A stretch of DNA of 64,000 nt from Streptomyces sp. CB02009 (GTDB lineage: Bacteria > Actinomycetota > Actinomycetes > Streptomycetales > Streptomycetaceae), in assembly GCF_001905825.1 (NCBI RefSeq), contig NZ_LIVV01000009.1, positions 1 through 64,000 of the forward strand. Reading direction: 5' to 3'. The notes beneath the pieces were generated by a model. It made no database searches. It was not told the DNA's origin and worked only from the letters and a program-made list of their open reading frames with translations. The translations under genes were made by a program, and so were the position numbers. Below are positions 45,175 to 54,533 of the stretch, piece after piece (within the stretch, counting starts at the first letter, position 1; each line of letters opens with the position of its first letter).

Positions 45175-46310
45175 TCGGTGATCGTTCCTCGCAGGTAGCC
45201 GGCGGCGTGACGCGCGCGCTCCAGCACGTCGTCCAGGTCGTCGCCGTAGGTGTTGACGTGACCCACCTTGCGGCCGGGCTTCACGTCCTTGCCATACATG
45301 TGGATCTTGAGCTGCGGGTCCCTGGCCATGCAGTGCAGGTACGCGGAGTACATGTCCGGGTAGTCGCCGCCCAGGACATTGCACATCACGGTCCACGTCG
45401 CGCGCGGGCGCGGATCGCCGAGGGGCAGGTCGAGGACCGCCCGGACGTGGTTGGCGAACTGCGAGGTGATCGCGCCGTCCTGGGTCCAGTGGCCGGAGTT
45501 GTGCGGGCGCATCGCCAGTTCGTTGACGAGGATGCGGCCGTCCGTGGTCTCGAACAGCTCGACGGCCAGGTGGCCGACGACGCCGAGCTCCTTCGCGATG
45601 CGGAGGGCCAGCTCCTGCGCCTGCCCCGCGAGCTCGCCGTCGAGGTCGGGCGCGGGTGCGATCACCGTGTCGCAGACGCCGTCGACCTGCCGGGACTCGA
45701 CGACCGGGTAGGCGACGGCCTGGCCGTGCGGGGAGCGGACGATGTTCGCGGCGAGCTCGCGCGCGAAGTCGACCTTCTCCTCGGCGAGGACCGGGACACC
45801 CGCCAGGAAGGGATCGCGGGCGTCCTCGGGCTTCCGGACGAACCAGACGCCCTTGCCGTCGTAGCCGCCGCGGACCGTCTTGAGGATGATCGGGAAGCCC
45901 CCGACCTCGGCGGCGAAGGCCTCCGCGTCCCCGGGGTCCGCCACGATGCGGTGCCGGGGGCTGGGTACGCCGATCTCGTCGAGCTTCGCGCGCATCACCC
46001 CCTTGTCCTGGGCGTGCACCAGCGCGTCGGGCCCGGGGCGGACGGGGATGCCGTCCGCCTCCAGGGCCCGCAGGTGCTCCGTGGGGACGTGCTCGTGATC
46101 GAAGGTGATCACGTCACATCCGCGCGCGAAGTCACGCAGCGTAGCCAGGTCGCGATAGTCGCCGATGACGACCTCGCTCACCACCTGCGCCGCAGAGTCC
46201 TGCGGGGTGTCGCTGAGGAGCTTGAACTTGATGCCGAGGGGGATGCCCGCCTCGTGGGTCATTCGGGCGAGCTGACCGCCACCGACCATGCCGACTACCG
46301 GGAACGTCAC
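45171..46310 (-). CDS. purK: 5-(carboxyamino)imidazole ribonucleotide synthase
   Basis: The 379-residue ATP-grasp enzyme makes N5-CAIR from AIR, bicarbonate and ATP. It shows [17 protein letters not shown], the ATP-grasp region [28 protein letters not shown] and [15 protein letters not shown] chose the GTG giving [11 protein letters not shown], preceded by AGAGG. It is the first gene of the purK-purE-dipeptidase unit, with GTGA overlaps at both junctions. Confidence 0.95.
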   Translation of the reverse strand: MTFPVVGMVGGGQLARMTHEAGIPLGIKFKLLSDTPQDSAAQVVSEVVIGDYRDLATLRDFARGCDVITFDHEHVPTEHLRALEADGIPVRPGPDALVHAQDKGVMRAKLDEIGVPSPRHRIVADPGDAEAFAAEVGGFPIILKTVRGGYDGKGVWFVRKPEDARDPFLAGVPVLAEEKVDFARELAANIVRSPHGQAVAYPVVESRQVDGVCDTVIAPAPDLDGELAGQAQELALRIAKELGVVGHLAVELFETTDGRILVNELAMRPHNSGHWTQDGAITSQFANHVRAVLDLPLGDPRPRATWTVMCNVLGGDYPDMYSAYLHCMARDPQLKIHMYGKDVKPGRKVGHVNTYGDDLDDVLERARHAAGYLRGTITE

Positions 46311-46498
46311 CCTCTTAGGGTATCCGCACCATCGGTGAACACTCGTCCGGCTGTGGTTTGGCACAAGAACGACGCTGGTGGGGAGCCGGTTCGGAAGCGG
46401 TTTCCGAGGTACACGGGCGGGTGACAGGAGCGCTGGTTAGCATGGTTGGGTTGACGTCACCCGGACGTCATCCGGACGGACGGGACAGAGCCATCACC

Positions 46499-47014
46499 AT
46501 GAGTGAACCCGGCGCGCTGCGCACGCGACTCGACCGGCTCGCCCGGGAAGTCGCCAAGTTCGGGGTGGTGGGCGGTCTCGGCGTCCTGGTGAACCTCGGC
46601 GTCTTCAACATCGTCCGGGGCGCCACGGACATCCCGATGGTCCGGGCCAGCCTGATCGCCACCGTGGTCGCGATCGTCTTCAACTACGTGGGGTTCCGCT
46701 ACTTCACCTACCGTGACCGGGACAAGTCCGGGCGCACCAAGGAGATGTCGCTGTTCCTGCTGTTCAGCGTCGTCGGCATGGTCATCGAGAACGGTGTGCT
46801 CTACGCGGCGACGTACGGCTTCGGCTGGGACGGCCCGCTCGCGAGCAACTTCTTCAAGTTCTTCGGCATCGGGATCGGGACGCTGTTCCGCTTCTGGTCG
46901 TACCGCACCTGGGTGTTCCGCGCGCTGCCGGCGAAGGAGGCGGTGCAGACCGCCGAATCGTTCCTGGAGCAGGCGCCGCGGCAGACGCCCCAGCGGCAGC
47001 CCGACCGCGTCTGA
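46499..47014 (+). CDS. GtrA-family membrane protein
   Basis: The 171-residue product has four transmembrane helices and the GtrA layout. FGVVGGLGVLVNLGVF comes first, then FNYVGFRYFTYRD before the central loop and FRFWSYRTWVFRA near the end. GtrA proteins help move lipid-linked sugars across membranes. It is divergent from purK and is followed by a bidirectional terminator. The same gene lies beside purK in mycobacteria, by memory. Confidence 0.92.
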   Translation: MSEPGALRTRLDRLAREVAKFGVVGGLGVLVNLGVFNIVRGATDIPMVRASLIATVVAIVFNYVGFRYFTYRDRDKSGRTKEMSLFLLFSVVGMVIENGVLYAATYGFGWDGPLASNFFKFFGIGIGTLFRFWSYRTWVFRALPAKEAVQTAESFLEQAPRQTPQRQPDRV

Positions 47015-47037
47015 GCCGCTGCTCCCCCAGCACCCCG

Positions 47038-47070
47038 AAACCCCTGGCCGGCGGGACCGGCCAGGGGTTT
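47038..47070. terminator. bidirectional terminator between gtrA-like and histidine kinase genes
   Basis: AAACCCCTGGCCGG (47038-47051) pairs with CCGGCCAGGGGTTT (47057-47070) around a 5-nt loop. It has a T-run on the plus side and, by symmetry, on the minus side. Confidence 0.9.
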
Positions 47071-47098
47071 CCTCGTGCCCGTGGGCGAGCGGTCGCCC

Positions 47099-48370
47099 CT
47101 ACCGGACGGGGCGCTCCCGCTGCGGGTCCGAGACGCTGCGGACCTCCCGGCTGAGGAACAGCGCGAAGACCGGCGGCTGCTGCTGGAGGAGCTCCAGGCG
47201 GCCGCCGTCCGCCTCCGCGAGGTCCCTGGCGACCGCCAGGCCGATGCCGGTGGAGCTGCGTCCGCTGACCGCGCGCTCGAAGATCCGGGCGCCGAGGTCC
47301 GCCGGGACGCCCGGCCCCTCGTCGGTGACCTCGATCACCGACTGGTTGCCGGTGACGCGGGTCCGCAGGGCGACCGTGCCGCCGCCGTGCATGAGCGAGT
47401 TCTCGATCAGGGCGGCGAGGACCTGGGCGACCGCGCCCGGGGTGCCGACGGCCCGCATGCCCTGCTTGCCGGAGTGGACGATGGCCCGCCCCGCGCTGCG
47501 GTAGGCCGGCCGCCACTCCTCGATCTGCTGCTTGACGACCTCGTCGAGGTCGAAGGCGACGGCGGAGCCGGTGCGCGGGTCGCGGGAGTTCGTGAGCAGC
47601 CGCTCGACGACGTCGGTGAGCCGCTCGACCTGGGTGAGCGCGATCGTCGCCTCCTCCTTGACCGTGTCCAGGTCGTCGGCGAGCGCGACCTCCTCCAGGC
47701 GCATGGAGAGGGCGGTGAGGGGCGTGCGGAGCTGGTGCGAGGCGTCCGCGGCCAGCCGGCGCTCGGCGGTCAGCATCCGGGCGATGCGCTCGGCGGAGGC
47801 GTCCAGGACGTCCGCGACGCGGTCCAGCTCGGGCACCCCGTACCGCTTGTGCCGGGGCCGCGGGTCGCCGGAGCCGAGGCGCTCGGCGGTCTCCGCGAGG
47901 TCGGTGAGCGGGGACGTGAGCTTGTTGGCCTGCCGTACGGCGAGGAGGACGGCGGCGATGACGGCGAGCAGCGCGACCGCGCCGATGATCATGAGGGTGC
48001 GGCCGACCTCGGCGGTGACCGCCGAGCGGGACTCCTCGACGACCACGGTCTCGCCCCGCTCGCCCTCGGCGACGCCGCGGGTGACGTCGCCCTCCGGGCG
48101 GGTGCCGATCTCGATGGTGTCGCGGCCGGGGATGTGGATCTGGGCGTACCGCTTGACGCCGCCCTGCTCGGCCAGGATGTCCGGGTTCACCGGCTCGCCG
48201 CCGATGAGGCGGCTGTCGACGATCGAGACGATGCGGAGGGCTTCCAGGTCCACGCTCTCCTGGGCGCTGCTGGAGATGGTGCGGGTCTCCACGATGACCA
48301 GGGAGACGCCGAAGACGGCGATGACGACAAGGACGACGGCGAGGGTGGAGTTGATGAGACGGCGACGCAC
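47099..48370 (-). CDS. two-component sensor histidine kinase
   Basis: The 423-residue protein has an N-terminal helix (RRLINSTLAVVLVVIAVFGVS), an extracellular sensor region of about 95 residues, and a second helix (RTLMIIGAVALLAVIAAVLL). A HAMP-type linker follows, then the phosphorylated H212 (ADASHQLRTPLTAL) and an ATP-binding domain (ENSLMHGGG, DEGPGVP, STGIGLAVARDL). The signal is unknown. It lies 51 bp after the response regulator gene on the same strand. Confidence 0.93.
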   Translation of the reverse strand: MRRRLINSTLAVVLVVIAVFGVSLVIVETRTISSSAQESVDLEALRIVSIVDSRLIGGEPVNPDILAEQGGVKRYAQIHIPGRDTIEIGTRPEGDVTRGVAEGERGETVVVEESRSAVTAEVGRTLMIIGAVALLAVIAAVLLAVRQANKLTSPLTDLAETAERLGSGDPRPRHKRYGVPELDRVADVLDASAERIARMLTAERRLAADASHQLRTPLTALSMRLEEVALADDLDTVKEEATIALTQVERLTDVVERLLTNSRDPRTGSAVAFDLDEVVKQQIEEWRPAYRSAGRAIVHSGKQGMRAVGTPGAVAQVLAALIENSLMHGGGTVALRTRVTGNQSVIEVTDEGPGVPADLGARIFERAVSGRSSTGIGLAVARDLAEADGGRLELLQQQPPVFALFLSREVRSVSDPQRERPVR

Positions 48371-48421
48371 GGTTGCCCTCCGGGCGGGAACGGGAGACGC
48401 TCCCGACCTTACGGGCCGTCC

Positions 48422-49099
48422 CTAGCTCTTCTCGAAACGGAAGCCGACACCCCGGACCGTGGCGATGTAGCGGGGGTTCGCCGCGTCGTCGCCGAGCTTC
48501 TTGCGGAGCCAGGAGATGTGCATGTCCAGGGTCTTCGTGGAGGACCACCAGGTGGTGTCCCAGACCTCGCGCATCAGCTGGTCGCGGGTGACGACCCGGC
48601 CCGCGTCGCGGACCAGGACCCGCAGCAGGTCGAACTCCTTGGCCGTGAGCTGGAGCTCCTCGTCGCCCATCCACGCCCGGTGCGACTCGACGTCGATCCG
48701 TACGCCGTGGGTGGAGGGGGCGACGACCGGCTCGGTGGAGCCGCGCCGGAGCAGCGCCCGGACGCGGGCGAGGAGTTCGGCGAGCCGGAACGGCTTGGTG
48801 ACGTAGTCGTCGGCGCCCGCGTCGAGCCCCACGACCGTGTCGACCTCGTCGGCGCGGGCGGTGAGCACCAGGATCGGGACCGTGTGGCCCTCGGCGCGCA
48901 GCCGCCTGGCGACCTCCAGGCCGTCCATGCCGGGCAGGCCCAGGTCGAGCACGACCAGGTCCACGCCGCCCTGCAGGCCGGCGTCGAGGGCGGTCGGGCC
49001 GTCCTCGCGGACCTCGACCTCGTACCCCTCTCTCCGCAGGGCGCGGGCCAGCGGCTCCGAGATGGATGCGTCGTCCTCGGCGAGCAGTACACGGGTCAT
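48422..49099 (-). CDS. OmpR/PhoB-family response regulator
   Basis: The 225-residue protein has a receiver domain (acid pocket D9-D10, phospho-acceptor D52 in VLDLGLPGMDG, T80, K102 in TKPF) and a C-terminal winged-helix DNA-binding domain (QLTAKEFDLLRVLV, then DMHISWLRKKLGDD and IATVRGVGFRFE). It is encoded directly upstream of its likely partner kinase. Its start is divergent from the peptide-transporter leader, which may be a target. Confidence 0.95.
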   Translation of the reverse strand: MTRVLLAEDDASISEPLARALRREGYEVEVREDGPTALDAGLQGGVDLVVLDLGLPGMDGLEVARRLRAEGHTVPILVLTARADEVDTVVGLDAGADDYVTKPFRLAELLARVRALLRRGSTEPVVAPSTHGVRIDVESHRAWMGDEELQLTAKEFDLLRVLVRDAGRVVTRDQLMREVWDTTWWSSTKTLDMHISWLRKKLGDDAANPRYIATVRGVGFRFEKS

Positions 49100-49528
49100 G
49101 GGGTGATGGTAGTCCGCACGGGCGGGCGCCCGGGGCGTGATCCACGGGGAGCGGAGGAACCCTGGGGATCTTGTGGGTATCTTGCACATGACCTTCGAAT
49201 GACCCCGCGCGGTTGCGGTGTCACCTGTGATCCATCTCTCAAGTCCTTCCATATCCGGCACTGTCGTGTCGTATGGTGGCTCGACGTCTGTAGCGGTAAT
49301 CGGGGACCTTTGGCCAGCTTCGCGCGCCAAGGTCCTCTTTCTGCGTGAGGTCGGCTCAGCCGAACCTTGAGGACAGTGAATGACCTGTGGGCCGGGTCCC
49401 GGGACGCGAAGACGCATCTCCCGGGGCGTGGATCCCGGTGGAGTCCACTCCGACTCCGCCGGTGCCGGCCTCCCCCACCGGGCGCACCACGCTCACAAGG
49501 CGCGCGTCCCGACAGAGCAAGGATCGAC
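49100..49528. other. long divergent regulatory interval
   Basis: About 430 bp separate the response regulator start from the peptide transporter start. It has locally lower GC around 49170-49280. I see a hairpin at 49304-49335 (listed separately), a smaller TCGGC/GCCGA stem near 49352 and no supported gene. Confidence 0.55.
49304..49335 (+). promoter_or_regulatory. terminator-like hairpin in the peptide transporter leader
   Basis: GGACCTTTGGC (49304-49314) pairs with GCCAAGGTCC (49326-49335) with one bulged T, followed by TCTTTCT. It lies about 190 nt before the transporter start. It could be an attenuator or the end of a small upstream transcript; sequence alone does not decide. Confidence 0.45.
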
Positions 49529-51049
49529 ATGGCGTCCAGCCTGACGACGGCTTCGGCCGGAACCCCCGGTTCCGAGAAGACGTTCTTCGGCCACCCCCGC
49601 GGCCTGGCCACCCTCTTCATGACCGAGATGTGGGAGCGCTTCTCCTACTACGGCATGCGGGCACTTCTCGTTCTGTACCTGGTCTCCGGCGGCGCGGACG
49701 CCGCGACCGGCAGCCAGGGTGGCGGCCTCGCCATGACCGCGGCGACGGCGACGGCGATCTACTCCGTCTACGTCTCGATGGTCTACCTGATGGCCATGCC
49801 CGGCGGCTGGTTCGGTGACCGCGTCTGGGGCGCCCGCAAGACCGTCACCATCGCCGCCTTCGTGATCATGGCGGGCCACGCCTCGCTCGCGATCCCCGGT
49901 CAGGCGATGTTCTTCGTCGGCCTGGCGCTCGTCGCGGCCGGCTCGGGTCTGCTCAAGGCCAACATCTCCACGATGGTCGGCCACCTCTACGACGGCCCGG
50001 ACGACCCGCGCCGCGACGGCGGCTTCACGCTGTTCTACGTCGGCATCAACCTCGGTGCCTTCGTGGCGCCGTTCGTGGTCGGCACCGTCGGCGAGAAGGT
50101 CAACTGGCACCTCGGCTTCGCGCTCGCCGCGCTCGGCATGGGTCTGGGCCTGATCCAGTTCCTCGTCGGCACGAAGAGCCTGAGCCCGAAGAGCAACGTC
50201 GTCCCGAACCCGCTCTCCCCGGCCGAGCGCAAGAGCATCCTGGTCAAGGTCTCCCTGGTCGTCGTCCTCGCCGCCGCGTTCTACGGCGTCGTCGTCGCCC
50301 TGGGCGTGTACACCCTGAACTGGGCCCTGGTCCCGATCACCCTCGCCGGTCTGATCATCCCGGTCGCCGTCCTGGTCCGCATCAAGCGCGACAAGGACCT
50401 CGACAAGACCGAGCAGTCGAAGATGACCGGCTACATCTGGTTCTTCGTCGCCGCCGCCGTCTTCTGGATGATCTACGACCAGGGTGGCTCGACGCTGTCG
50501 CTGTTCGCGGACGACAAGACCGCCGACACCGTCTTCGGCCTGGGCTTCCCGGCCACCTGGTACCAGTCGCTGAACCCGCTGTTCGTCATGGCGCTGGCCC
50601 CGGTCTTCGCCTGGCTGTGGCTGTGGCTGGCCCGCAAGAACCAGGAGCCGAACACCATCGTGAAGTTCGCGATGGGCCTGGTCCTGGTCGGCGCGTCCTT
50701 CTTCGTCTTCATCGTCCCGATGAACATGGCCGGTGGCGGCGACAAGGTCTCCCCGATGTGGCTGGTCTCGATCTACATGATCCAGACCATCGGTGAGCTG
50801 TGCCTCTCCCCGGTCGGCCTCTCCGTCACGACGAAGATGGCGCCGCAGAAGTACGCCTCCCAGATGATGGGCGTGTGGTTCCTCGCCGTCACCGCGGGCG
50901 ACTGCACCACGGGTCTGCTCTCGCTGGCCGGCGTGGACCTCAACGGCACAGGGATCATCGCGATGGAAGCGAGCCTCGCGGTCCTCGCGGGCTTCGCGAT
51001 CTACATGTACCGCAAGAAGGTCCAGGGGCTCATGGGCAGCGTCCACTGA
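49529..51049 (+). CDS. POT/PTR2-family peptide:H+ symporter
   Basis: The 506-residue protein has about 14 transmembrane helices and the proton-coupled oligopeptide transporter hallmarks. TEMWERFSYYGMRALLVLYL carries the ExxERFxYY motif, GGWFGDRVWGARKT is the loop signature, and TLFYVGINLGAF is the PTR2 motif. It imports di- and tripeptides. AAGGA lies 5 nt before the ATG. Codon use is strongly biased to C-ending codons even for this genome, hinting at high expression. Confidence 0.95.
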   Translation: MASSLTTASAGTPGSEKTFFGHPRGLATLFMTEMWERFSYYGMRALLVLYLVSGGADAATGSQGGGLAMTAATATAIYSVYVSMVYLMAMPGGWFGDRVWGARKTVTIAAFVIMAGHASLAIPGQAMFFVGLALVAAGSGLLKANISTMVGHLYDGPDDPRRDGGFTLFYVGINLGAFVAPFVVGTVGEKVNWHLGFALAALGMGLGLIQFLVGTKSLSPKSNVVPNPLSPAERKSILVKVSLVVVLAAAFYGVVVALGVYTLNWALVPITLAGLIIPVAVLVRIKRDKDLDKTEQSKMTGYIWFFVAAAVFWMIYDQGGSTLSLFADDKTADTVFGLGFPATWYQSLNPLFVMALAPVFAWLWLWLARKNQEPNTIVKFAMGLVLVGASFFVFIVPMNMAGGGDKVSPMWLVSIYMIQTIGELCLSPVGLSVTTKMAPQKYASQMMGVWFLAVTAGDCTTGLLSLAGVDLNGTGIIAMEASLAVLAGFAIYMYRKKVQGLMGSVH

Positions 51050-51067
51050 CCTCCCCCGTACGGCCGT

Positions 51068-51102
51068 GAGGGCCGCCGCACCGGATCGGTGCGGCGGCCC
51101 TC
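51068..51102. terminator. bidirectional terminator after the peptide transporter
   Basis: A perfect 16-bp stem (51068-51083 with 51087-51102) closes a GAT loop between the convergent transporter and surface-protein genes. Confidence 0.9.
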
Positions 51103-51121
51103 CGCCGTTTCCGGCCCCGCG

Positions 51122-52594
51122 TCAGCGCCTGAGGCGCGCCCACGGGGTGAAGGTGAACACGGCGCCGCCGAGCAGGATCACCGTGCCGGCGACGAGGGCG
51201 AGGGCGCGCAGGGCGCCGTCGCTCTCGGCGCCGGTCTCGGCGAGGTTCCCGCCGTCGGAGCCGCCGGATCCGGAGCCGCTGCCGGATCCCGACCCGCTGC
51301 CCGAGCCCGAGCCGCTGCCGTCGCCGCCGCCCGACGCGCCGCCCGCCTGCTTGCTCGTGTCCAGTTCGAGGGAGGCCTTGACGGCGCCCTTCACCTGGCA
51401 CGGGATCTCCAGGTTCGAGCTGCCGAGGGTGACCTTGATGGTCAGCGTGCCGGGGCTGAGCGTGGACTTCCCGGTCGCTCCGGGCTTGTACACGCCCTTC
51501 ATGTCCGGCAGGTTCACCGGGTCGCCCAGCTTCAGCGCGGTGGGGTTCGGGGGCCCGGAGACGTTCACGGTGCCGCTGTCGGCGCCGCCGATCCTGACCG
51601 CCATGGAGCCCTTCAGGGCGCCCGCGGGGAGGGCCGCGGGGCTGTTCATGACGCCCTTGGCCGTCCTGACCGTGAGGTCGTACACACCGCCGTTCTTCTT
51701 GGCGTCGATCGTCACCTTGCCGTTGATGGAGTCGGGGCCGGGTGCCGTGCAGCCGAACGTGACGGCGACCTCCTTGCCGGGGAAGGACGTCTCACCGCCG
51801 CCCCCGCCGCTCGCGCCGCCGCTGGAGGATCCGCCGGAGGCCGACCCGGAGCCGGAGCCGGAGGATCCGCCGGAGGCCGAGCCGGAGCCGGAGCCGCCGG
51901 AGGACGAGGTCGAGGAGCCGCCGGTCGTGGTCGAACCGCCGGTGGTCGTGGTCGAACCGCCGGTCGTGGTCGAGCCGCCCGTGGTGGTCGAACCGCCGGT
52001 CGTGGTCGAACCGCCCGTGGTGCTGCCGCCCGTCGTCGTCCCGCCGCCGCCGGCCGTGACCTTGATCGTGGCCGCGACCGGCACCGTCTCCTTCGGGGCG
52101 CACTTCGTGTCCGTCGACAGCGGCTTGGACACGTTGATCGTGTACTTGTCGGGCGTGAGCGTGATCTCGCCCGCCTTCGTCAGCTTCAGCTTCCCCTTCA
52201 TCTCGGGCAGCACCATCGGGCTGTTCTTGGGGATCGGCGGGTTCTGCCGGGGCCCCTCCATCGCGACGGTGCCGGTCCCCGCGCCGCCCACGGTGAGGAC
52301 GCCGGTCGGCCTCACCGTGTCCGCGCCGAGGTCGAGCACGTCGGGGTTCTTCGAGGCGGCCTGGACCGTCTTCCAGACGATCTCGACCTCGTCGCCGACC
52401 TTGGCCTCCGCCGGTGCCGTGATCAGCACCTTCGTCGTGCCCTGCACGGGCGGAAGCCCGGAGATGGACGGCGGGATGCACTCCGTCTTGTACGAGACCT
52501 CGGCGGCCTGGGCGGGGCCGGCGGAAATCATGATCCCCGCGCCGCCGAGCATCAGCGCGACTCCGGCCGCGCTCATCCTCCGTTGCGTACTCAC
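51122..52594 (-). CDS. secreted wall-anchored protein with LAETG sorting signal
   Basis: The 490-residue product has a signal peptide (about residues 1-31, ending AGPAQAA) and two related beta-rich domains (about 35-175 and 265-405). They are joined by a Thr/Gly/Ser linker of GGSTTTGGSTTTGG repeats plus Gly/Ser-rich blocks. A further (GS)n spacer leads to LAETG, a hydrophobic helix and RLRR. LAXTG is the signal preferred by streptomycete class E sortases. The two domains resemble the single domain of the 54533-55243 product. It is the last gene of a four-gene overlapping operon. Confidence 0.85.
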   Translation of the reverse strand: MSTQRRMSAAGVALMLGGAGIMISAGPAQAAEVSYKTECIPPSISGLPPVQGTTKVLITAPAEAKVGDEVEIVWKTVQAASKNPDVLDLGADTVRPTGVLTVGGAGTGTVAMEGPRQNPPIPKNSPMVLPEMKGKLKLTKAGEITLTPDKYTINVSKPLSTDTKCAPKETVPVAATIKVTAGGGGTTTGGSTTGGSTTTGGSTTTGGSTTTGGSTTTTGGSTTTGGSSTSSSGGSGSGSASGGSSGSGSGSASGGSSSGGASGGGGGETSFPGKEVAVTFGCTAPGPDSINGKVTIDAKKNGGVYDLTVRTAKGVMNSPAALPAGALKGSMAVRIGGADSGTVNVSGPPNPTALKLGDPVNLPDMKGVYKPGATGKSTLSPGTLTIKVTLGSSNLEIPCQVKGAVKASLELDTSKQAGGASGGGDGSGSGSGSGSGSGSGSGSGGSDGGNLAETGAESDGALRALALVAGTVILLGGAVFTFTPWARLRR

Positions 52595-53661
52595 GCATGT
52601 CCCTTCGTCGTCGGGCTGCTCTCTGGGGCTGACGGTGCGGAGTCAGGACTGAACCACGGCAGGGCCGCGGTCGGTTCGTCGTCCCCCGGGCCCCGGGGCG
52701 CGGTGTCGCGCGCGGGGCCGGGGGCACGGGTGCGGAGCCGGGCCAGGGGCGTGGTCCGGGGCCGGGCGCGCGGCCGGGGCCGGAGCCGGGCGGGGGCCGT
52801 CGCCGGGCGGACGCGGTCCACCACGGCCATCCCGATCCGGAACAGCGCCGCCGGGACGACCACGGCGAGCAGCAGCCAGAAGAGCGTCACGCCCCAGGGC
52901 CTGCCGACCCCCCACGGCTGCTCGACCAGGACCTTGCCCGCGTACCGCACGGAGACCTGGTAGTCGCCGTGGGCGCCCGCCGTCAGTTCGACGGGGAGCC
53001 GGACCAGGGCCTTCTTTCCGGGGGCGATCGTGCCGCGCCACTGCCGCTCCTCGTACTGCGGGGCGAACACGCCGTGGCTGGAGCCGACCTGGAAGACCGG
53101 GTCCTTCACGGGGGCGGAGCCGAGGTTGCCGACGGTGAAGACGATCTCGCGGCTCGGCGGCGCCCCGAACCAGGTGAGGAGGCCGCTGGAGCCGTCGAGG
53201 CGTACGGCGGCGAGGACGGCGAGCCGCCCGTCGCCGGAGGCCTCGGGGAGCGGCGCCACGGGGTGCCCGGCGACGGTGAACTCCCGGTCGACGGCGTCCT
53301 GCTGTCCGGTCACCCCGGCGACGTGCACCACGCAGGGGCAGGGCTTGGGCGGTTCGGCGACCGGGAGCTTCACGCTGAAGGCGCCGCGGGCGTCGACGGT
53401 GGCGGCCCGGCCGTCGGTGTTGGCGCAGGAGTTGGTGCCGCCGATGACGCCCTTGCCGGGCGCGGCCTGGCCGCAGATCAGCAGCATGAGCAGCGCGCCC
53501 GGCTTCCAGCCGCTGCCGCTGACGGTGACCTCGCCGCCCTTGCCGCCCTCCGCCTGGGAGAGCTCGACGGCGGGACCGGGGGCCGCGAGGGCGGGGGCGG
53601 CCGGGAGGAGGCCGAGGGCGAGCACGGTCACGAGCGCCGCCGCTGTACGTATCCACCTCAT
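52591..53661 (-). CDS. secreted membrane-anchored protein of surface operon
   Basis: The 356-residue product has a signal peptide (IRTAAALVTVLALGLLPAAP) and an extracellular region with two Ig-like parts. The first starts VELSQAEGGKGGEVTVSGSG and contains four Cys, suggesting disulfides. A single transmembrane helix follows (TLFWLLLAVVVPAALFRIG), then a cytosolic tail rich in Arg and Pro. The first part resembles neocarzinostatin-like beta sandwiches, a weak inference. ATGA overlap with the upstream gene and GTGA overlap with the downstream gene imply fixed co-production. Confidence 0.8.
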   Translation of the reverse strand: MRWIRTAAALVTVLALGLLPAAPALAAPGPAVELSQAEGGKGGEVTVSGSGWKPGALLMLLICGQAAPGKGVIGGTNSCANTDGRAATVDARGAFSVKLPVAEPPKPCPCVVHVAGVTGQQDAVDREFTVAGHPVAPLPEASGDGRLAVLAAVRLDGSSGLLTWFGAPPSREIVFTVGNLGSAPVKDPVFQVGSSHGVFAPQYEERQWRGTIAPGKKALVRLPVELTAGAHGDYQVSVRYAGKVLVEQPWGVGRPWGVTLFWLLLAVVVPAALFRIGMAVVDRVRPATAPARLRPRPRARPRTTPLARLRTRAPGPARDTAPRGPGDDEPTAALPWFSPDSAPSAPESSPTTKGHA

Positions 53662-54533
53662 GTGCGCACTCCCGCCGGGGCTCGCTGGGTACGGGACCTG
53701 CCGCGCCGCCGTACCGCGTATCCGCCGCCGCCCGCCGCGAGCAGCAGCAGTCCTGCCGCCCCCGCGAGCGCCGGGCCGGAGGCGAACGAGGCCTCTGCGC
53801 GGGCGGTGGCCGGGGCCGCGCCCTCGGCGGTGGCGGTCAGCCGGACGGTGACGGAGTCGAGGGCCGGCGGGTCGGGCCAGGCTTCGGTACGGGTGGCCCG
53901 CTGACCGGGCCTCAGGGTGAGCGGCAGGGGCCGGCCCGGCCGGTCGAGGACGGTGCCGAGGACGCCTTCGGCGCGCACCGCGAGGTGCGGGGCGAGGACG
54001 GTGGTGCCCCGGTTGACCAGGGTGTAGCGGAGGGCGCCGGTCGTGGTGTCGACGTGGACGTCCTCGACGGTCAGCGCGGCGAGCCGCGGTCCGCTGACCC
54101 GCAGCCGCAGGTCGACGCGTGCCTCCCGGCCGGCCGCCGAGGCCCGTACCGTCCCCCGGTGCTCACCGGGCGGGGTGTCCGCGGTGACGGTCACCGCGAA
54201 GGGCACGTCCGCCCGGGTCCTGGCGGGCACGGTCACCGTCCGGGCGGCGAAGGACACCGGTGCGCCCTGCCCGCTGAGCCGGACCGTGAGCGGCCGGGCG
54301 CCCGGGTTGGTCAGCGACAGGGTGTCCTGGAGGACGCTGCCCGCGGGGCCCTCCAGATAGGCGTACGGCCGCCCGGCGGCGGGCGCCGCCGTCCAGGAGG
54401 CCGGGGCGTCGGCGGAGGCCGCGGCCCGGAGGGGGACGGGGGCCGCGGTCCGGGCGCCCGCGGGCACCGCCGCGACCGCGCCGACGAGGGCGGTCGCGGC
54501 GGCCACGAGTCCGGTGCGCGCCGCCGTCCGCAT
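53658..54533 (-). CDS. secreted protein resembling WxL-binding (DUF916-type) surface proteins
   Basis: The 291-residue product has a signal peptide (about 1-28) and an Ig-like N-terminal domain (residues about 55-160, with LSLTNPGARPLTVRLSGQG and VPFAVTVTADTPPGEHRG). A second beta domain follows (about 165-250, ALRYTLVNRGTTVLAPHL), then a C-terminal transmembrane helix and an Arg-rich end. That order matches the peptidoglycan-binding plus host-binding layout of DUF916/DUF3324 proteins of Firmicute WxL surface complexes. Homology is inferred from architecture. Its ATG overlaps the upstream stop by one base (TGATG). Confidence 0.72.
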   Translation of the reverse strand: MRTAARTGLVAAATALVGAVAAVPAGARTAAPVPLRAAASADAPASWTAAPAAGRPYAYLEGPAGSVLQDTLSLTNPGARPLTVRLSGQGAPVSFAARTVTVPARTRADVPFAVTVTADTPPGEHRGTVRASAAGREARVDLRLRVSGPRLAALTVEDVHVDTTTGALRYTLVNRGTTVLAPHLAVRAEGVLGTVLDRPGRPLPLTLRPGQRATRTEAWPDPPALDSVTVRLTATAEGAAPATARAEASFASGPALAGAAGLLLLAAGGGGYAVRRRGRSRTQRAPAGVRT

